Origin: Clostridia bacterium
GTDB lineage: Bacteria > Bacillota > Clostridia > Oscillospirales > CAG-272
Direction: 5' to 3'
Assembly: GCA_017547755.1 (NCBI GenBank)
Contig: JAFYOX010000061.1
Location: 19,911 to 83,910, forward strand
Length of the DNA: 64,000 bases
Below are positions 8,046 to 17,605 of this stretch, piece after piece; position 1 is the first letter of the stretch; each line of letters opens with the position of its first letter. The translations under genes and the position numbers were made by a program. The notes below the pieces were generated by a model. The model was not told the origin of the DNA, did no database searches, and saw nothing but the letters and a program-made list of their open reading frames with translations.

Positions 8046-9152
8046 TCAGGTCATATCGTTCAGGAAGCCCTTGAGGATCTTCGAACGGCTCTGGTGACGG
8101 AGCTTGCGGAGTGCCTTTGCTTCGATCTGGCGGATACGTTCACGGGTGATGTTGAATTCCTTGCCGACTTCTTCAAGGGTGCGGGTTCTGCCGTCTTCGA
8201 GGCCGAAGCGGAGCTTGATGACCATTTCTTCACGGGGAGTGAGGGTATGGAGCACCTTGTTGAGCTGTTCGCGGAGGAGCTGATAGGAAACGGCTTCCGC
8301 GGGAGTCGGGGAGGAGTCGTCGGGAATGAAGTCGCCGAGATGGCTGTCGTCTTCTTCGCCGATCGGAGTTTCGAGGGATACGGGGTCCTGTGCCGCCTTC
8401 ATGATCTCACGGACCTTGTCCGCGCTCATGCCGAGCTTTTCCGCGATTTCATCGATAGTGGGTTCGCGGCCGAATTCCTGCAGGAGCTGACGGGAAGTAC
8501 GGGAAACACGGTGGATGGTTTCGACCATGTGAACGGGGATACGGATGGTTCTCGCCTGGTCCGCAATGGCACGGGTGATCGCCTGACGGATCCACCAGGT
8601 CGCGTAGGTGGAGAACTTGTAACCCTTGGTGTGATCAAACTTTTCGACCGCCTTGATGAGACCGAGGTTGCCTTCCTGGATCAGGTCGAGGAAGTACATA
8701 CCCTTGCCGACATACTTCTTTGCGATGCTGACAACGAGACGGAGGTTTGCTTCGACCAGTTCGTTCTTTGCGGCTTCGTCGCCGTCGGCGATCTTTTCCG
8801 CAAGGATGGCTTCACGGTCGGGATCGAGCAGCGGGATCTTGCCGATGTCCTTGAGGTACATACGTACCGGGTCATCCACGGCAACGCCTTCGTCTGCCAG
8901 AAGCTTGTCAATGTCTTCGTTTTCGTCGACATCGCCGGAGGGATCGGCGGTAACATCGTAGCTGTCGTCGTTTTCGAGATAGTTGGTGACTTCGATGCCG
9001 CTGTTTTCAAGTACTTCGTAGATCTTTTCGATCTGGTCGACATCGTAGCCGGAGAATTCTACGGCTTCCATGATATCGTTGTTCGAGAGTGAGCCCTGGG
9101 ACTTCCCCTTTTCGATCAGTCCCTGTACGTCAACTTTCTTTTCGTTATCCAT
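8046..9152 (-). CDS. rpoD: RNA polymerase primary sigma factor RpoD (sigma-A)
   Basis: Housekeeping sigma factor, 368 aa. Region 1.2-2 contains [14 protein letters not shown] and [18 protein letters not shown], the -10 element reads [20 protein letters not shown], region 3 follows ([10 protein letters not shown]), and region 4.2 is [20 protein letters not shown] with a terminal [11 protein letters not shown]. All conserved parts are intact. The many TTGACA-17-TATAAT promoters in this window are what this factor reads. A GAGG site precedes the ATG; the gene lies 50 bases after dnaG and 19 bases before the sigma-like gene, the classic macromolecular-synthesis operon layout. Confidence 0.98.
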   Translation of the reverse strand: MDNEKKVDVQGLIEKGKSQGSLSNNDIMEAVEFSGYDVDQIEKIYEVLENSGIEVTNYLENDDSYDVTADPSGDVDENEDIDKLLADEGVAVDDPVRMYLKDIGKIPLLDPDREAILAEKIADGDEAAKNELVEANLRLVVSIAKKYVGKGMYFLDLIQEGNLGLIKAVEKFDHTKGYKFSTYATWWIRQAITRAIADQARTIRIPVHMVETIHRVSRTSRQLLQEFGREPTIDEIAEKLGMSADKVREIMKAAQDPVSLETPIGEEDDSHLGDFIPDDSSPTPAEAVSYQLLREQLNKVLHTLTPREEMVIKLRFGLEDGRTRTLEEVGKEFNITRERIRQIEAKALRKLRHQSRSKILKGFLNDMT

Positions 9153-9202
9153 GATTACCTCACATTTTTGTATTTTTATATGCTGAATTGTGCTTGACGG
9201 AT

Positions 9203-10942
9203 TTATGATAACTCCCCGCGTTTCCTTCGAAGGATATCTTCGAGAGAATCGGAGGAACTGCCCTGCTTCAGGGTCTCTTTCCGGAGCGAACGCACGAACG
9301 TGGCGTACGTCGCTTCGCTGTTGTCGGAAAGCTCGTTGCGCGCGGCAACCATTTCCGACGCGCGGGATACTTCTTCAAAGGAAAATTCTTCCGAGAGAAG
9401 TCCGAGCGAGAAACGGTCTCCGGCTTCCGTCACTTTTTCGAAGAGACGTCTGCCGAGCGCGGTGGTGAAATCATCCGCGGACAGCGGATATCCGTCCACC
9501 AGACGAGGCAGATATTCCGGATGGATAAAGAGCATCCCGAGAAGGGATTCCTCGATCCGTGCCGCTTTCGGCTGTTTTGCGTAGTCCGGATTCACGCGGT
9601 CGGCGATGCCGGAGGTGATGCGGATCAGTTCTCCGCGGCGCTTTTTGTCATTTTCCTTTGCCAGACGCCGCATCCGCATATTCACATCGTTTTCCAGACT
9701 CTTCCGGTCGACCTCATACGATTTCGCCGCGCGGTCAATATAGATATCCCTCTCGACGGAGGAATGTATTCCGGCGATGTACGTACAGATTTCGGAGATG
9801 GCGCGAATCTTTTCCGCGTCGTTTGCGAGATCGTATTTCGCCGCCGTATTCGCCAGAACATAGTCGAATTTCGATCGGCTTTCCTCGATCAGGGAACGGA
9901 ACTTTTCTTTTCCGAATTTTTTTATGTACTCGTCGGGGTCCTTGGCGCCTTCCATGTGCAGGACTTTGGTCTCGAGTCCCGCCTTTTCGAGAAGATCGAT
10001 GGCACGCGCCGTCGCCTTCTGTCCGGCCTCGTCGCTGTCGTAGGAGATGATCACCTTGCCCGTATACTTCTTCAGCATACGCGCCTGATCGTCCGTCAGA
10101 GCCGTACCGAGCGTTGCGACCGCCATGCCGAATCCGGCATCGTGGAGCGCGATGACGTCCATATAGCCTTCGCACAGGATCATGTAGCCGGCGTCGGTGT
10201 TCTTGGCGTAATTGAGCGCGAACAGGTTGCGGCTCTTCTTGAATGCGGGAGTGTCCGAAGTGTTGAGATACTTCGGTTTGGTGTCGTCGAGAACGCGTCC
10301 GCCGAATGCGATGACATTTCCCGACACGTCAATGATGGGGAACATGACGCGTCCGCGGAAGTAGTCGTAGTAGCCGCGTTCGCTTTTTCCGGCAAAATAC
10401 GCGGTCTGGATCTCGTGCGGCTTGAATCCGAGCGAGGTCAGGTGCTTCAGCATCTGGTTTCCGGACGGCGGCGAATAGCCGAGTCCGAACCGCTTGATCG
10501 CCAGCATGCTCAGTCCACGGTCGACGAAATACCGCCGTCCCGCCGCGCCGATGTTGTCATCGTACAGCATTTTCCGGTAGAATTTTGCGGCTTCCAGATT
10601 CATCTGCAGGACACGGGTACGCGTCACGCCGTCGTCGCGCGGCTTGTCACCGAACTCCGGCAGGGTGATGCCCGCGCGTTTCGCAAGGGTCTCGACTGCC
10701 GACACGTAGTCGAGATTTTCCGTCCGCATGACAAAGCTGATCACGTCGCCGCCTGCGCCGCAGCCGAAGCAGTAGAAACTCTGCGTTTCGGGATAGACGG
10801 TGAACGACGGCGTTTTTTCGCTGTGGAACGGACAGAGCCCCTTGAGATTCGATCCCGCTCTCTTGAGAGAAACATAGGAGGAAATCACGCTTTCGATATC
10901 GCAGCGGTAACGGATATCCTCGATCACATTTGCCGGTATCAT
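9203..10942 (-). CDS. dnaG: DNA primase DnaG
   Basis: Synthesises RNA primers at the replication fork; 579 aa, normal length. The N-terminal CHC2 zinc finger is clear ([11 protein letters not shown]...[15 protein letters not shown], residues ~37-72), then the catalytic core with [15 protein letters not shown], the TOPRIM motifs [16 protein letters not shown] and [11 protein letters not shown], and a divergent C-terminal helicase-binding domain. Start at [16 protein letters not shown] is set by AAGGAGG nine bases upstream. First gene of the dnaG-rpoD-sigma-like operon. Confidence 0.98.
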   Translation of the reverse strand: MIPANVIEDIRYRCDIESVISSYVSLKRAGSNLKGLCPFHSEKTPSFTVYPETQSFYCFGCGAGGDVISFVMRTENLDYVSAVETLAKRAGITLPEFGDKPRDDGVTRTRVLQMNLEAAKFYRKMLYDDNIGAAGRRYFVDRGLSMLAIKRFGLGYSPPSGNQMLKHLTSLGFKPHEIQTAYFAGKSERGYYDYFRGRVMFPIIDVSGNVIAFGGRVLDDTKPKYLNTSDTPAFKKSRNLFALNYAKNTDAGYMILCEGYMDVIALHDAGFGMAVATLGTALTDDQARMLKKYTGKVIISYDSDEAGQKATARAIDLLEKAGLETKVLHMEGAKDPDEYIKKFGKEKFRSLIEESRSKFDYVLANTAAKYDLANDAEKIRAISEICTYIAGIHSSVERDIYIDRAAKSYEVDRKSLENDVNMRMRRLAKENDKKRRGELIRITSGIADRVNPDYAKQPKAARIEESLLGMLFIHPEYLPRLVDGYPLSADDFTTALGRRLFEKVTEAGDRFSLGLLSEEFSFEEVSRASEMVAARNELSDNSEATYATFVRSLRKETLKQGSSSDSLEDILRRKRGELS

Positions 10943-11040
10943 GCGTGTTTCCTCCTTTATTTTTCAATGAAATGATTCTGCGTTTTTTCCCGCTGTATAT
11001 AATATACGCAGGATTTTGCTTTATTTCTTTTTTTGCCGGG

Positions 11041-11727
11041 TCAATTTATTCTGGAAGCGCGTTCTTCGTAGCCGATCACGTCGAATTTGCCCTTTCCGTA
11101 GGTCATTTCGGACACCGTTACGGCAACTTCGTCCGCACGCGGCGCTTCGATGGCACAGAGGACCGTCACGTTTTCGCCGAAATCGCAGGAATCCTCCGAC
11201 GCGCCGAGCTTCTCGAGCGCGACCGTCAGACGCTGATAATCGGAATACGTGACCTCGATCCGCATGATCGCGTACGGCTCGAACACCGCCAGTCCCGCAT
11301 CATCGATCGCCAGCTTTGCCGCCGCGCTGTATGCGCGGACAAGACCGCCGGCCCCGAGCAGAATCCCGCCGAAATACCGCGTCACGACTACGCAGAGGTC
11401 GCACGCGCCGGACATTTTCAGGACATTGAGCACCGGCATTCCCGCCGTTCCCTGCGGTTCGCCGTCGTCGGAATACCGCGCCAGCGCACCATCGTTCAGG
11501 ATATAGGCATAGACATTGTGCGTCGCGTCGTGGAATTCCTTCTTTTTGGCGTCGATGAATGCGCGGGCTTCCTCTTCGCTGCGTACAGGAGCCGCGTGTC
11601 CGATGAAGAGCGACTTGCGCTCTTCCATTTCGCTGGAGACTGTCGACGCGAGAGTCACGCGCTTCTTGACGGCTGCTTCGGGCTCCTTTGCCTTGTTATC
11701 TTTTTCTTTGCTGTCTTTTTTCTTCAT
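11041..11727 (-). CDS. YigZ/IMPACT family protein
   Basis: A 228-aa member of the YigZ (UPF0029, IMPACT) family. Conserved segments are SLFIGHAAPVRSEEEARAFI, HNVYAYIL, YSDDGEPQGTAGMPVLNVL, and VVVTRYFGGILLGAGGLVRAY; a C-terminal DUF1949-like half follows (about residues 150-228). The family is linked to translation regulation through GCN1/EttA-like interactions in eukaryotes; the bacterial role is uncertain. A Lys-rich N-terminal extension (MKKKDSKEKDNKAKEPEAAV) precedes the domain. It starts 17 bases after hflX and is probably translated from the same mRNA. Confidence 0.9.
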   Translation of the reverse strand: MKKKDSKEKDNKAKEPEAAVKKRVTLASTVSSEMEERKSLFIGHAAPVRSEEEARAFIDAKKKEFHDATHNVYAYILNDGALARYSDDGEPQGTAGMPVLNVLKMSGACDLCVVVTRYFGGILLGAGGLVRAYSAAAKLAIDDAGLAVFEPYAIMRIEVTYSDYQRLTVALEKLGASEDSCDFGENVTVLCAIEAPRADEVAVTVSEMTYGKGKFDVIGYEERASRIN

Positions 11728-11743
11728 AATTTTATATCCCCGG

Positions 11744-13030
11744 TTATTCCTCGACGATATATTTTTTGATCTTCGCGTACAGCTTGTCGTCCACGGTGCA
11801 GCGGACGAGAATGCCGTCCTCGAGATAATCCATTTCGATGTCGTCCGCATCCTTGTAGAGAAGTCCCGTGACCGCACCGTCCTGCGGCGGGATCTTCAGC
11901 GTGACGCGGTGCTTTCCGTCAGCCACCAGACGTTCGATCGTCGAAACGAGTGCGTCGCATCCCGCACCGGTGACGGCGGAGATGAACACCACGTCGGTAT
12001 TGGTTCCGGACGCAAGAGACTTCATATGGATGAGCGCGTCGCGGTCGGCGCAGATGTCGCATTTGTTGAAGACGTAGATCGTCGGCTTTCCTGCCGCGCC
12101 GAGTTCTTCGAGAAGATCGGAAGTCACCTGCGTCTGCGCAATGAATTCCGGGTCGGAGGAGTCGATCACGATCAGAAGGATATCGGAGTATACCGCTTCG
12201 TCAAGGGTCGATTTGAACGCCTTGATCAGATGGTGCGGCAGATTGCGGATGAATCCGACCGTATCGGTGAGGAGAAGCTTCGTCCCGTTCGGCGTCGTGA
12301 ACTGACGGGTCGTCGGGTCGAGGGTAGCGAACAGTTTGTTTTCGGCAAGGATGCCCGCACCGGTCAGGTAGTTGAGCAGGGTGCTCTTTCCGGCGTTGGT
12401 ATAGCCGACAATGCCGCACTTGGTCAGACCGGATTTGTCGCGCTGACGGCGCATGACGAGACGGTTCTGTTCGACCTTGCGGAGTTCTTCTTCGAGCGAA
12501 GCGATCTTTTCCTTAACGCGGCGGCGGTCGATCTCGAGTTTTGTTTCCCCGGGACCGCGCGCACCGACGGAACCGGACGACGCCGTACCGCCCTGACGGG
12601 AAAGTTCCTTGCCGCGTCCGGTGAGACGGGGCGAGGTGTAGCGCAGCTGTGCCAGTTCGACCTGCAGACGGCCTTCGCTCGTCCGCGCATGGTCGGCAAA
12701 AATATCGAGGATCAGCATACTGCGGTCAATGACCGTCACTTCACTCTCGATGTCGTCTTCGATCGCCTTGATCTGCGACGGCGTCAGTTCGCGGTCGAAA
12801 ATGACCAGGGATGCCCCCTGGGTTTCGCAGAGTTCGGACAGTTCCTTCACCTTGCCGCTTCCGATGACCGTGCGGACATCGGGAGTTTCGCGGCACTGGG
12901 TCAGGATCCCGACGCATTCGCAGTCCGCCGTATCGCAGAGCCGCTCCAGTTCCCCGAGAGAAACCAGACATTCCCGTTCGCCGTTCTGCGGATGGATCGC
13001 GCAGAGAATGACTTTCTGTTTTTCTTCCAT
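11744..13030 (-). CDS. hflX: Ribosome-associated GTPase HflX
   Basis: Splits stalled ribosomes and binds the 50S subunit. The 428-aa protein has the N-terminal HflX domain (DRELTPSQIKAIED, DIFADHARTSEGRLQVELAQ), the linker GxGGRGPGE-type SSGSVGARGPGETKLEIDRR, a coiled coil (VKEKIASLEEELRKVEQ) and a G domain with GYTNAGKSTLLNYLTG (G1), DTVGFI (G3) and NKCD (G4). No good Shine-Dalgarno site precedes the ATG; a degenerate repeat lies immediately upstream. Followed by yigZ in the same direction. Confidence 0.97.
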   Translation of the reverse strand: MEEKQKVILCAIHPQNGERECLVSLGELERLCDTADCECVGILTQCRETPDVRTVIGSGKVKELSELCETQGASLVIFDRELTPSQIKAIEDDIESEVTVIDRSMLILDIFADHARTSEGRLQVELAQLRYTSPRLTGRGKELSRQGGTASSGSVGARGPGETKLEIDRRRVKEKIASLEEELRKVEQNRLVMRRQRDKSGLTKCGIVGYTNAGKSTLLNYLTGAGILAENKLFATLDPTTRQFTTPNGTKLLLTDTVGFIRNLPHHLIKAFKSTLDEAVYSDILLIVIDSSDPEFIAQTQVTSDLLEELGAAGKPTIYVFNKCDICADRDALIHMKSLASGTNTDVVFISAVTGAGCDALVSTIERLVADGKHRVTLKIPPQDGAVTGLLYKDADDIEMDYLEDGILVRCTVDDKLYAKIKKYIVEE

Positions 13031-13046
13031 GATATAATGAAGTTCT

Positions 13047-13095
13047 CGGAAGAAACTTTTCAGAAATCCCTTCCGAACCCCTTTCCATAAACTTT
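13047..13095 (+). repeat. Dispersed palindromic repeat, copy 3 (degenerate)
   Basis: CGGAAG...CTTCCG with an eroded palindrome, but a well conserved plus-strand tail (AACCCC TTTCCATAAACTTT). Lies directly upstream of hflX, antisense to it. Confidence 0.6.
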
Positions 13096-13156
13096 CCGGG
13101 ATGGATTACAGGAAACACACCTGCATTTCCGGCAAAAAATGTGCTTGATGAGAGCA

Positions 13157-13195
13157 GAAAAAGCCGGACAGGACAAGAAACGTCCTGACCAGCCT
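13157..13195 (-). terminator. Rho-independent terminator of rpmE
   Basis: Long stem (GGCTGG-T-CAGGAC pairing with GTCCTG-T-CCGGC) followed by TTTTT on the minus strand, about 25 bases after the rpmE stop codon. Confidence 0.8.
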
Positions 13196-13218
13196 CTGCC
13201 AGATAATTTGTATTGGAA

Positions 13219-13434
13219 TTACTTGCGCAGTTCGAGACGCTTCTTGAACTTGTCAACACGTCCGCCTGCATCAACAAACTTCTGCTTACCGGTGAAGAAA
13301 GGATGGCACTTGGAGCAGATGTCCACGCGAAGTTCACCGTTAGCATCACCCTTCGTGGAGCGGGTAACTACAGTTTCACCGCATGCGCAACGAATGGTAA
13401 CTTCTTCATACTTGGGATGGATACCGTTTTTCAT
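13219..13434 (-). CDS. rpmE: 50S ribosomal protein L31, zinc-binding (C+) form
   Basis: A 71-aa large-subunit protein beginning [20 protein letters not shown]. Four cysteines (C16, C18, C40, C43; CAC and CSKC) mark the zinc-containing type. The end [20 protein letters not shown] is typical of the family. A GAGGTG site precedes the ATG, and a clear sigma-A promoter and terminator frame it as a single-gene transcript. Confidence 0.98.
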   Translation of the reverse strand: MKNGIHPKYEEVTIRCACGETVVTRSTKGDANGELRVDICSKCHPFFTGKQKFVDAGGRVDKFKKRLELRK

Positions 13435-13472
13435 TGTTTTTCACCTCTGTTAGATACTCACGTAGAACAGAT

Positions 13473-13501
13473 TATATCACAGCATACGCCAAATTGCAAT
13501 A
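13473..13501 (-). promoter_or_regulatory. Sigma-A promoter of rpmE
   Basis: Minus strand TTGCAA (13496-13501) and TATAAT (13473-13478), 17-bp spacer. Confidence 0.75.
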
Positions 13502-13528
13502 GGTTTTCCAAAAAAATATTCAATATTT

Positions 13529-13945
13529 TCAAAAGCGGTTTCCACAGTTTTTTTGTGGATTCTGCATCCATCGCCGCACCGCTTTCTCCGCAATCCCAAA
13601 CAGCGCACATCCGGCGGCATAGCACACGAGATCCGCCCACGAAAATGTACTGCCGAGCAGGATCCGGAAAAACGCAATATCCCCCAGCCCCATGAGCGAG
13701 ACGAAATCAAACGCCTGCCCGACTTCCACCGCCGCCGCAAACAGGAACACCCACAGCGGAAGCAGACGCACACCGCATGGAAAAAATATCCGCAGGAAAC
13801 AGCAGATCAGCACCGTCACGAGAATATCCCCGCCGTACGGTCTTATAAAATCGTCGCGGACAAACAGCGCGATCAGAAGTTCCGTAAGAAAAATTCCCGC
13901 GAAGCACAGCGCATACACCGTGCGCGGACAGTTCTGTCGTTTCAT
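13529..13945 (-). CDS. DUF2809 family integral membrane protein
   Basis: A 138-aa membrane protein with about four hydrophobic segments. Conserved features of DUF2809 are present: FIRPYGGDILVTVLI, an AVEVGQAFD segment and LLGSTFSWADLVCYAAG. Function unknown. I start at the ATG at 13945 with GGAGAG upstream; the reading frame stays open further upstream only because it runs through the tRNA-Pro gene, so the longer version is rejected. It is probably transcribed by read-through from the tRNA promoter. Confidence 0.85.
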   Translation of the reverse strand: MKRQNCPRTVYALCFAGIFLTELLIALFVRDDFIRPYGGDILVTVLICCFLRIFFPCGVRLLPLWVFLFAAAVEVGQAFDFVSLMGLGDIAFFRILLGSTFSWADLVCYAAGCALFGIAEKAVRRWMQNPQKNCGNRF

Positions 13946-14025
13946 GAAATTCTCTCCGTTCTCCGGAATTCCGGAAAGTAAAGAAAAAACCGGCACACCT
14001 TTCGGTATCCCGGTATTTTTCGTTA

Positions 14026-14098
14026 TCTGAGTGACAAGACTTGAACTTGCGGCCTCTACCACCCCAAGGTAGCGCGCTCCCAACTGCGCCACACCCAG
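14026..14098 (-). tRNA. tRNA-Pro (anticodon GGG)
   Basis: Cloverleaf on the minus strand: acceptor CTGGGTG / CACTCAG, D-stem GCGC/GCGC, anticodon stem CTACC/GGTAG with loop TTGGGGT (anticodon GGG), T-stem GCAAG/CTTGT with loop TTCAAGT, discriminator A. CCA is not encoded. A perfect sigma-A promoter lies 25 bases upstream. Confidence 0.95.
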
Positions 14099-14122
14099 AT
14101 GCTATTCCCTGACAGCTCCTAT

Positions 14123-14151
14123 ATTATAGCACCGCGATTCTTATTTGTCAA
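14123..14151 (-). promoter_or_regulatory. Sigma-A promoter of tRNA-Pro
   Basis: Minus strand TTGACA (14146-14151) and TATAAT (14123-14128), 17-bp spacer: a consensus promoter. Confidence 0.85.
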
Positions 14152-14312
14152 TACCTTTTTGAAAGTTTTTTCAATTTTTTCTGATATTTTTTTCGGGAGC
14201 ATTTCCGGCGTCTTCCGGGAAATATCCGGAGCCGCCTTCCTGTGACAGAAAAGGCACGCACCGATGTTCTATAATGCCGTTGACACGCGGACGGAGCACG
14301 GGGGGAAAACGC

Positions 14313-15092
14313 ATGACGGTGTACGCGGACATTCTGTTTCTCATCAATTTCAGCATGGATTTTCTGAGTCTCTGCCTTGCCGGACGGCTGACGTCGGAAC
14401 GGATGGAACGCCGCCGCCTTCTTCTGTCCGCCGCCTGCGGAAGTTTTCTCGGTACGGCGGCGATGTTCGTTCTCGACGGTATCGTGTTCGTCCTCTGCGG
14501 ACTCGGATGCGCCGTCCTCATGACGCGCATCGCGTTCGGGAAACAGAAACGGACGCGGCTCTTTCGCGGAAGCGTGATCCTGTGGGGAACGGGGACCCTG
14601 CTCGGCGGTCTGATGACATCCGTCCTCTCCGCCGGCGATGCGGCGGCTGTCCGGGATGCGGATGCACCGTTTCCGGCGGTATTTCTGCTCTGCTTCGCCG
14701 TCTCGTCCATGCTTGTGCGTCTGGCAAAGGGCGTATCCGCAAAAACCGCCGCACGCGTGACGGTTTCCGCCGGCGGCATGACGGTCTCGTTCGACGCACT
14801 GTGCGATTCCGGCTGTCTGCTGACCGAGCCGATCTCCGGAATGCCGGTGATCGTCGCTTCCGCAGAGGTGCTCGGACGGATCGGAGAAATGCTGGCGGAA
14901 GACCGTCCCGTTCTCCGCCTGCGGATGATCCCGGCGGACGGAGTCTGCGGACGATGCCTGCTGCGCGGTTTTGTTCCGGACCGGGTAAGCGCGGATGGAA
15001 GGGATATTTCCGCCGTCATCGCCTGCGGCGGAACGGGGACGGACTACGGCGGCTATTCCGGCATCATTCCCGCACGTCTGGTGCGGCGATAA
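14313..15092 (+). CDS. spoIIGA: Sporulation sigma-E processing peptidase SpoIIGA
   Basis: Membrane-anchored aspartic protease that activates pro-sigma-E in the mother cell. The 259-aa protein has an N-terminal half of five hydrophobic segments (starting MTVYADILFLINFSMDFLSL) and a C-terminal pepsin-like domain whose catalytic Asp lies in LCDSGCLLTEPISGMPV. The family ending SGIIPARLV is typical. Start at 14313 follows a GGGGGG run; an upstream ATG in frame lacks the family motif. The sigE gene follows 45 bases later, as in Bacillus and Clostridium. Evidence of a spore-forming organism. Confidence 0.93.
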   Translation: MTVYADILFLINFSMDFLSLCLAGRLTSERMERRRLLLSAACGSFLGTAAMFVLDGIVFVLCGLGCAVLMTRIAFGKQKRTRLFRGSVILWGTGTLLGGLMTSVLSAGDAAAVRDADAPFPAVFLLCFAVSSMLVRLAKGVSAKTAARVTVSAGGMTVSFDALCDSGCLLTEPISGMPVIVASAEVLGRIGEMLAEDRPVLRLRMIPADGVCGRCLLRGFVPDRVSADGRDISAVIACGGTGTDYGGYSGIIPARLVRR

Positions 15093-15137
15093 AGAGGATG
15101 AAGAGGAAATATATTATAATGAAACAAGGAGGAAATC

Positions 15138-15878
15138 ATGGCAGTACATACGGGCACACGCAGCGCGCTGGATGCACTCAGCGAATTCCGGACCGCCGTC
15201 GGGCGGATGATGCTCGCCTTCTTCGGTGAAGGCGGAAACTATTACATCAACGGCGCGGAGGTGCTTCCTCCGCCGCTGACATCGGACGAAGAAGGCGCGG
15301 TACTGGCACGCTTTGAGGAAGACCGCAGTCTCGCGGACGTACTGATCCGCCACAACCTGCGTCTGGTGGTCTACATCGCAAAAAAGTTCGAAGGATGCGG
15401 CACGGGGATCGAGGATCTGATCTCCATCGGCACCATCGGGCTGATCAAGGCGATCCACACCTACCGTACCGACCGCGGCATCAAGCTGGCGACCTACGCT
15501 TCACGGTGCATCGAGAACGAGATCCTGATGTATCTCCGGAAAAACGCCTCCCACAAGGGGGATCTCTCGATCGACGAGCCGCTGAACACGGACGGTGACG
15601 GCAACGAGCTCCTTCTGGCGGATATCCTCGATTCCGGCGAAGGTCCCGTCGGGCAGGAGCTGGAACGCTCAGAGGACGAACGCACCGTCCGGGAAGCCGT
15701 CTCCTGTCTGGAGCCGCGCGAACGTGAGATCATCGAACTGCGCTACGGTCTCGGCGGACGGCGCGAAATGACGCAGAAAGAAGTGGCGGAAAAAATGGGC
15801 ATCTCGCAGTCGTACATTTCCAGACTCGAAAAACGGATCATCGCACGGCTGAAAAAACAGATCGCACGACGGGTTTGA
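15138..15878 (+). CDS. sigE: Sporulation sigma factor SigE (pro-sigma-E)
   Basis: Mother-cell sigma factor, 246 aa. It carries a pro-sequence ending near NYYINGAEVLPPPLTSDEE, the region cut by SpoIIGA, then region 2 (HNLRLVVYIAKKFEGCGTGI, DLISIGTIGLIKAIHTY, YASRCIENEILMYLRK) and region 4 (LEPREREIIELRYGL, TQKEVAEKMGISQSYISRLE). AAGGAGG precedes the ATG. The usual downstream sigG is absent; a GH36-like gene with its own promoter follows. Confidence 0.95.
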   Translation: MAVHTGTRSALDALSEFRTAVGRMMLAFFGEGGNYYINGAEVLPPPLTSDEEGAVLARFEEDRSLADVLIRHNLRLVVYIAKKFEGCGTGIEDLISIGTIGLIKAIHTYRTDRGIKLATYASRCIENEILMYLRKNASHKGDLSIDEPLNTDGDGNELLLADILDSGEGPVGQELERSEDERTVREAVSCLEPREREIIELRYGLGGRREMTQKEVAEKMGISQSYISRLEKRIIARLKKQIARRV

Positions 15879-15884
15879 GTTCTC

Positions 15885-15913
15885 TTGACTTCCGGAATTT
15901 CTTCTGATATAAT
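15885..15913 (+). promoter_or_regulatory. Sigma-A promoter of the GH36-like gene
   Basis: TTGACT (15885-15890) and TATAAT (15908-15913), 17-bp spacer, right after the sigE stop codon, so the glycosidase gene is expressed independently of the sporulation pair. Confidence 0.85.
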
Positions 15914-15945
15914 GATACAGAATAAATTTCCCAAGGAGAATTCCC

Positions 15946-17562
15946 ATGAAACTCAGACTTCCCGACTGGTATACCGTCTATACCGAAGAAACGCAGATCA
16001 CCTGCGCATATGAGCCGGACATTGCGCTTGACGATATCCGTCTGACCATCGACGAAGCCGCAGACGCACTGTCTCTCCGCATCACCGCGGACACCACTCC
16101 CCTCAAGTACATCAAGCTCCGCTGGAATTTCACCTGCTGTGAAAAGCGGAACGACAGCATCCACATTCTCGGCGACGACTACGAACGCGGCTACTCCAAC
16201 CTCCGTTGGGCAGGCATCGAACCCGAACGCGTAATGCCGTGGTACATGCTCGTTTCCAACGGTTCCGACCGGAATTACGACGTCGCAGGACGCTTCACCG
16301 AAGGCTTCGGCGTACGCGTACAGTGCGGCTCCATCGTGACCTGGCAGTACGACGGCGCAGGCATCACCATGTGGGCGGACATCCGCAACGGCGGTTCCGG
16401 CGTGCTTCTGGGCGGCCGTACCCTCGACGTATGCACCATCGTCTTCGGCGAATACCGCGATATGACCGCATTCGACGCAGGACGCGCGTTCTGCCGCCTC
16501 ATGTGCCCCGTTACCAAGCGCGCCGACCACAAGGTCTACGGCTCCAACAACTGGTACTACGCGTACGGCGACAGCTCCCACGACGAGATCCGCAGCGACA
16601 CCAAGATCGTTGCCGATCAGTGTGCAGGTCTTGAAAACATCCCCTACATGGTCATCGACGACGGCTGGCAGAAGTACAGCTGCGACGCACCGTGGACGGA
16701 AACCAACGAACGCTTCCCCGACATGAAGAAGCTGGCGGACGAAATGCGCGCCGCAGGTGTACGTCCGGGTATCTGGATCCGCTACCTCATCGACGGACAC
16801 CGCGAAATTCCGGAAGCGACCGACGAATGGCGCATGCCGACGGAAGACGCGTGCCTCGACCCGTCCCATCCCGAAGTTATCGACTACGTCAAGCGCATCA
16901 CGAAGATGCTGCGCGAATGGGGCTATGACCTCATCAAGCACGACTATTCGACCCGCGACGTCTTCGGCAGATACGGCTTCGCAATGCGCGAACAGATGAC
17001 GAAGGACGGCTGGCACTTCTATGACCGCACCCGTACCTCCGCGGAAATCATCGTGGACTTCTATCAGGCGATCCGCGACGCTGCCGGCGACGACTGCGTT
17101 ATTATCGGCTGCAACACGATCTCCCACCTCTGTGCAGGTATGTACGAACTGAACCGTACCGGCGACGATACCTCCGGCTTCGACTGGTCCAGAACCCGCT
17201 GCATGGGCGTCAACACCCTGGCATTCCGTTTGATCCAGAACGACATTTTCTACATGGCAGACGCAGACTGCGTCGGCATCACCGGTGCGATTCCGTGGAA
17301 GCTGAACCGTCTGTGGCTCGACGCACTGGCGAAGAGCGGTTCCCCGCTGTTCGTTTCCTGCAAACCGGGCGTTCTGAACGACGACGAACTTGCGGAACTC
17401 AAGGAAGCATGGGCGATCAACTCCGTGCAGGCGAATGTAACCCGTCCGCTCGACTGGATGGAAAACGAATATCCGGAAGTCTGGCTCATCGACGGCGAAG
17501 AAGTCCGCTACAACTGGTACGAAGACGAAGGAATCACCTCCTTCAACCCGAATCACAAGTAA
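15946..17562 (+). CDS. GH36-like alpha-galactosidase
   Basis: A 538-aa retaining glycosidase. An N-terminal beta-sandwich (residues ~1-190) is followed by a TIM barrel with YGSNNWYYAYGDSS, MVIDDGWQ, RPGIWIRYLID and LIKHDYSTRD, where D333 in K-x-D is the probable nucleophile. RTGDDTSGFDWSR (D407/D408) probably holds the acid/base, and the end is short, without the usual long C-terminal sheet. No signal peptide, so it cleaves imported alpha-galactosides. AAGGAG ribosome-binding site. Substrate assignment to alpha-galactose is by family; related enzymes act on other alpha-linked sugars. Confidence 0.82.
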   Translation: MKLRLPDWYTVYTEETQITCAYEPDIALDDIRLTIDEAADALSLRITADTTPLKYIKLRWNFTCCEKRNDSIHILGDDYERGYSNLRWAGIEPERVMPWYMLVSNGSDRNYDVAGRFTEGFGVRVQCGSIVTWQYDGAGITMWADIRNGGSGVLLGGRTLDVCTIVFGEYRDMTAFDAGRAFCRLMCPVTKRADHKVYGSNNWYYAYGDSSHDEIRSDTKIVADQCAGLENIPYMVIDDGWQKYSCDAPWTETNERFPDMKKLADEMRAAGVRPGIWIRYLIDGHREIPEATDEWRMPTEDACLDPSHPEVIDYVKRITKMLREWGYDLIKHDYSTRDVFGRYGFAMREQMTKDGWHFYDRTRTSAEIIVDFYQAIRDAAGDDCVIIGCNTISHLCAGMYELNRTGDDTSGFDWSRTRCMGVNTLAFRLIQNDIFYMADADCVGITGAIPWKLNRLWLDALAKSGSPLFVSCKPGVLNDDELAELKEAWAINSVQANVTRPLDWMENEYPEVWLIDGEEVRYNWYEDEGITSFNPNHK

Positions 17563-17570
17563 TTTTCATG

Positions 17571-17596
17571 AAAAAAGCACCGTACGGTGCTTTTTT
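17571..17596. terminator. Bidirectional rho-independent terminator
   Basis: AAAAAAGCACCG mirrored by CGGTGCTTTTTT; serves the GH36-like gene (plus) and the kinase gene ending at 17606 (minus). Confidence 0.92.
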
Positions 17597-17605
17597 CTGT
17601 TTTTA

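Noticed and set aside
13946-14092. N-terminal extension of the DUF2809 gene through tRNA-Pro
   Set aside because: The extension is the tRNA sequence itself; the ATG at 13945 with a ribosome-binding site is the start.
14155-14185. Possible tenth repeat near tRNA-Pro
   Set aside because: TTGAAAGTTTTTTCAA resembles the arms but lacks GGGG/CCCC ends and the tail.
15838-17556. Long open frame antisense to the GH36-like gene
   Set aside because: No ribosome-binding site or family motif; mirrors codon bias of the real gene on the other strand.
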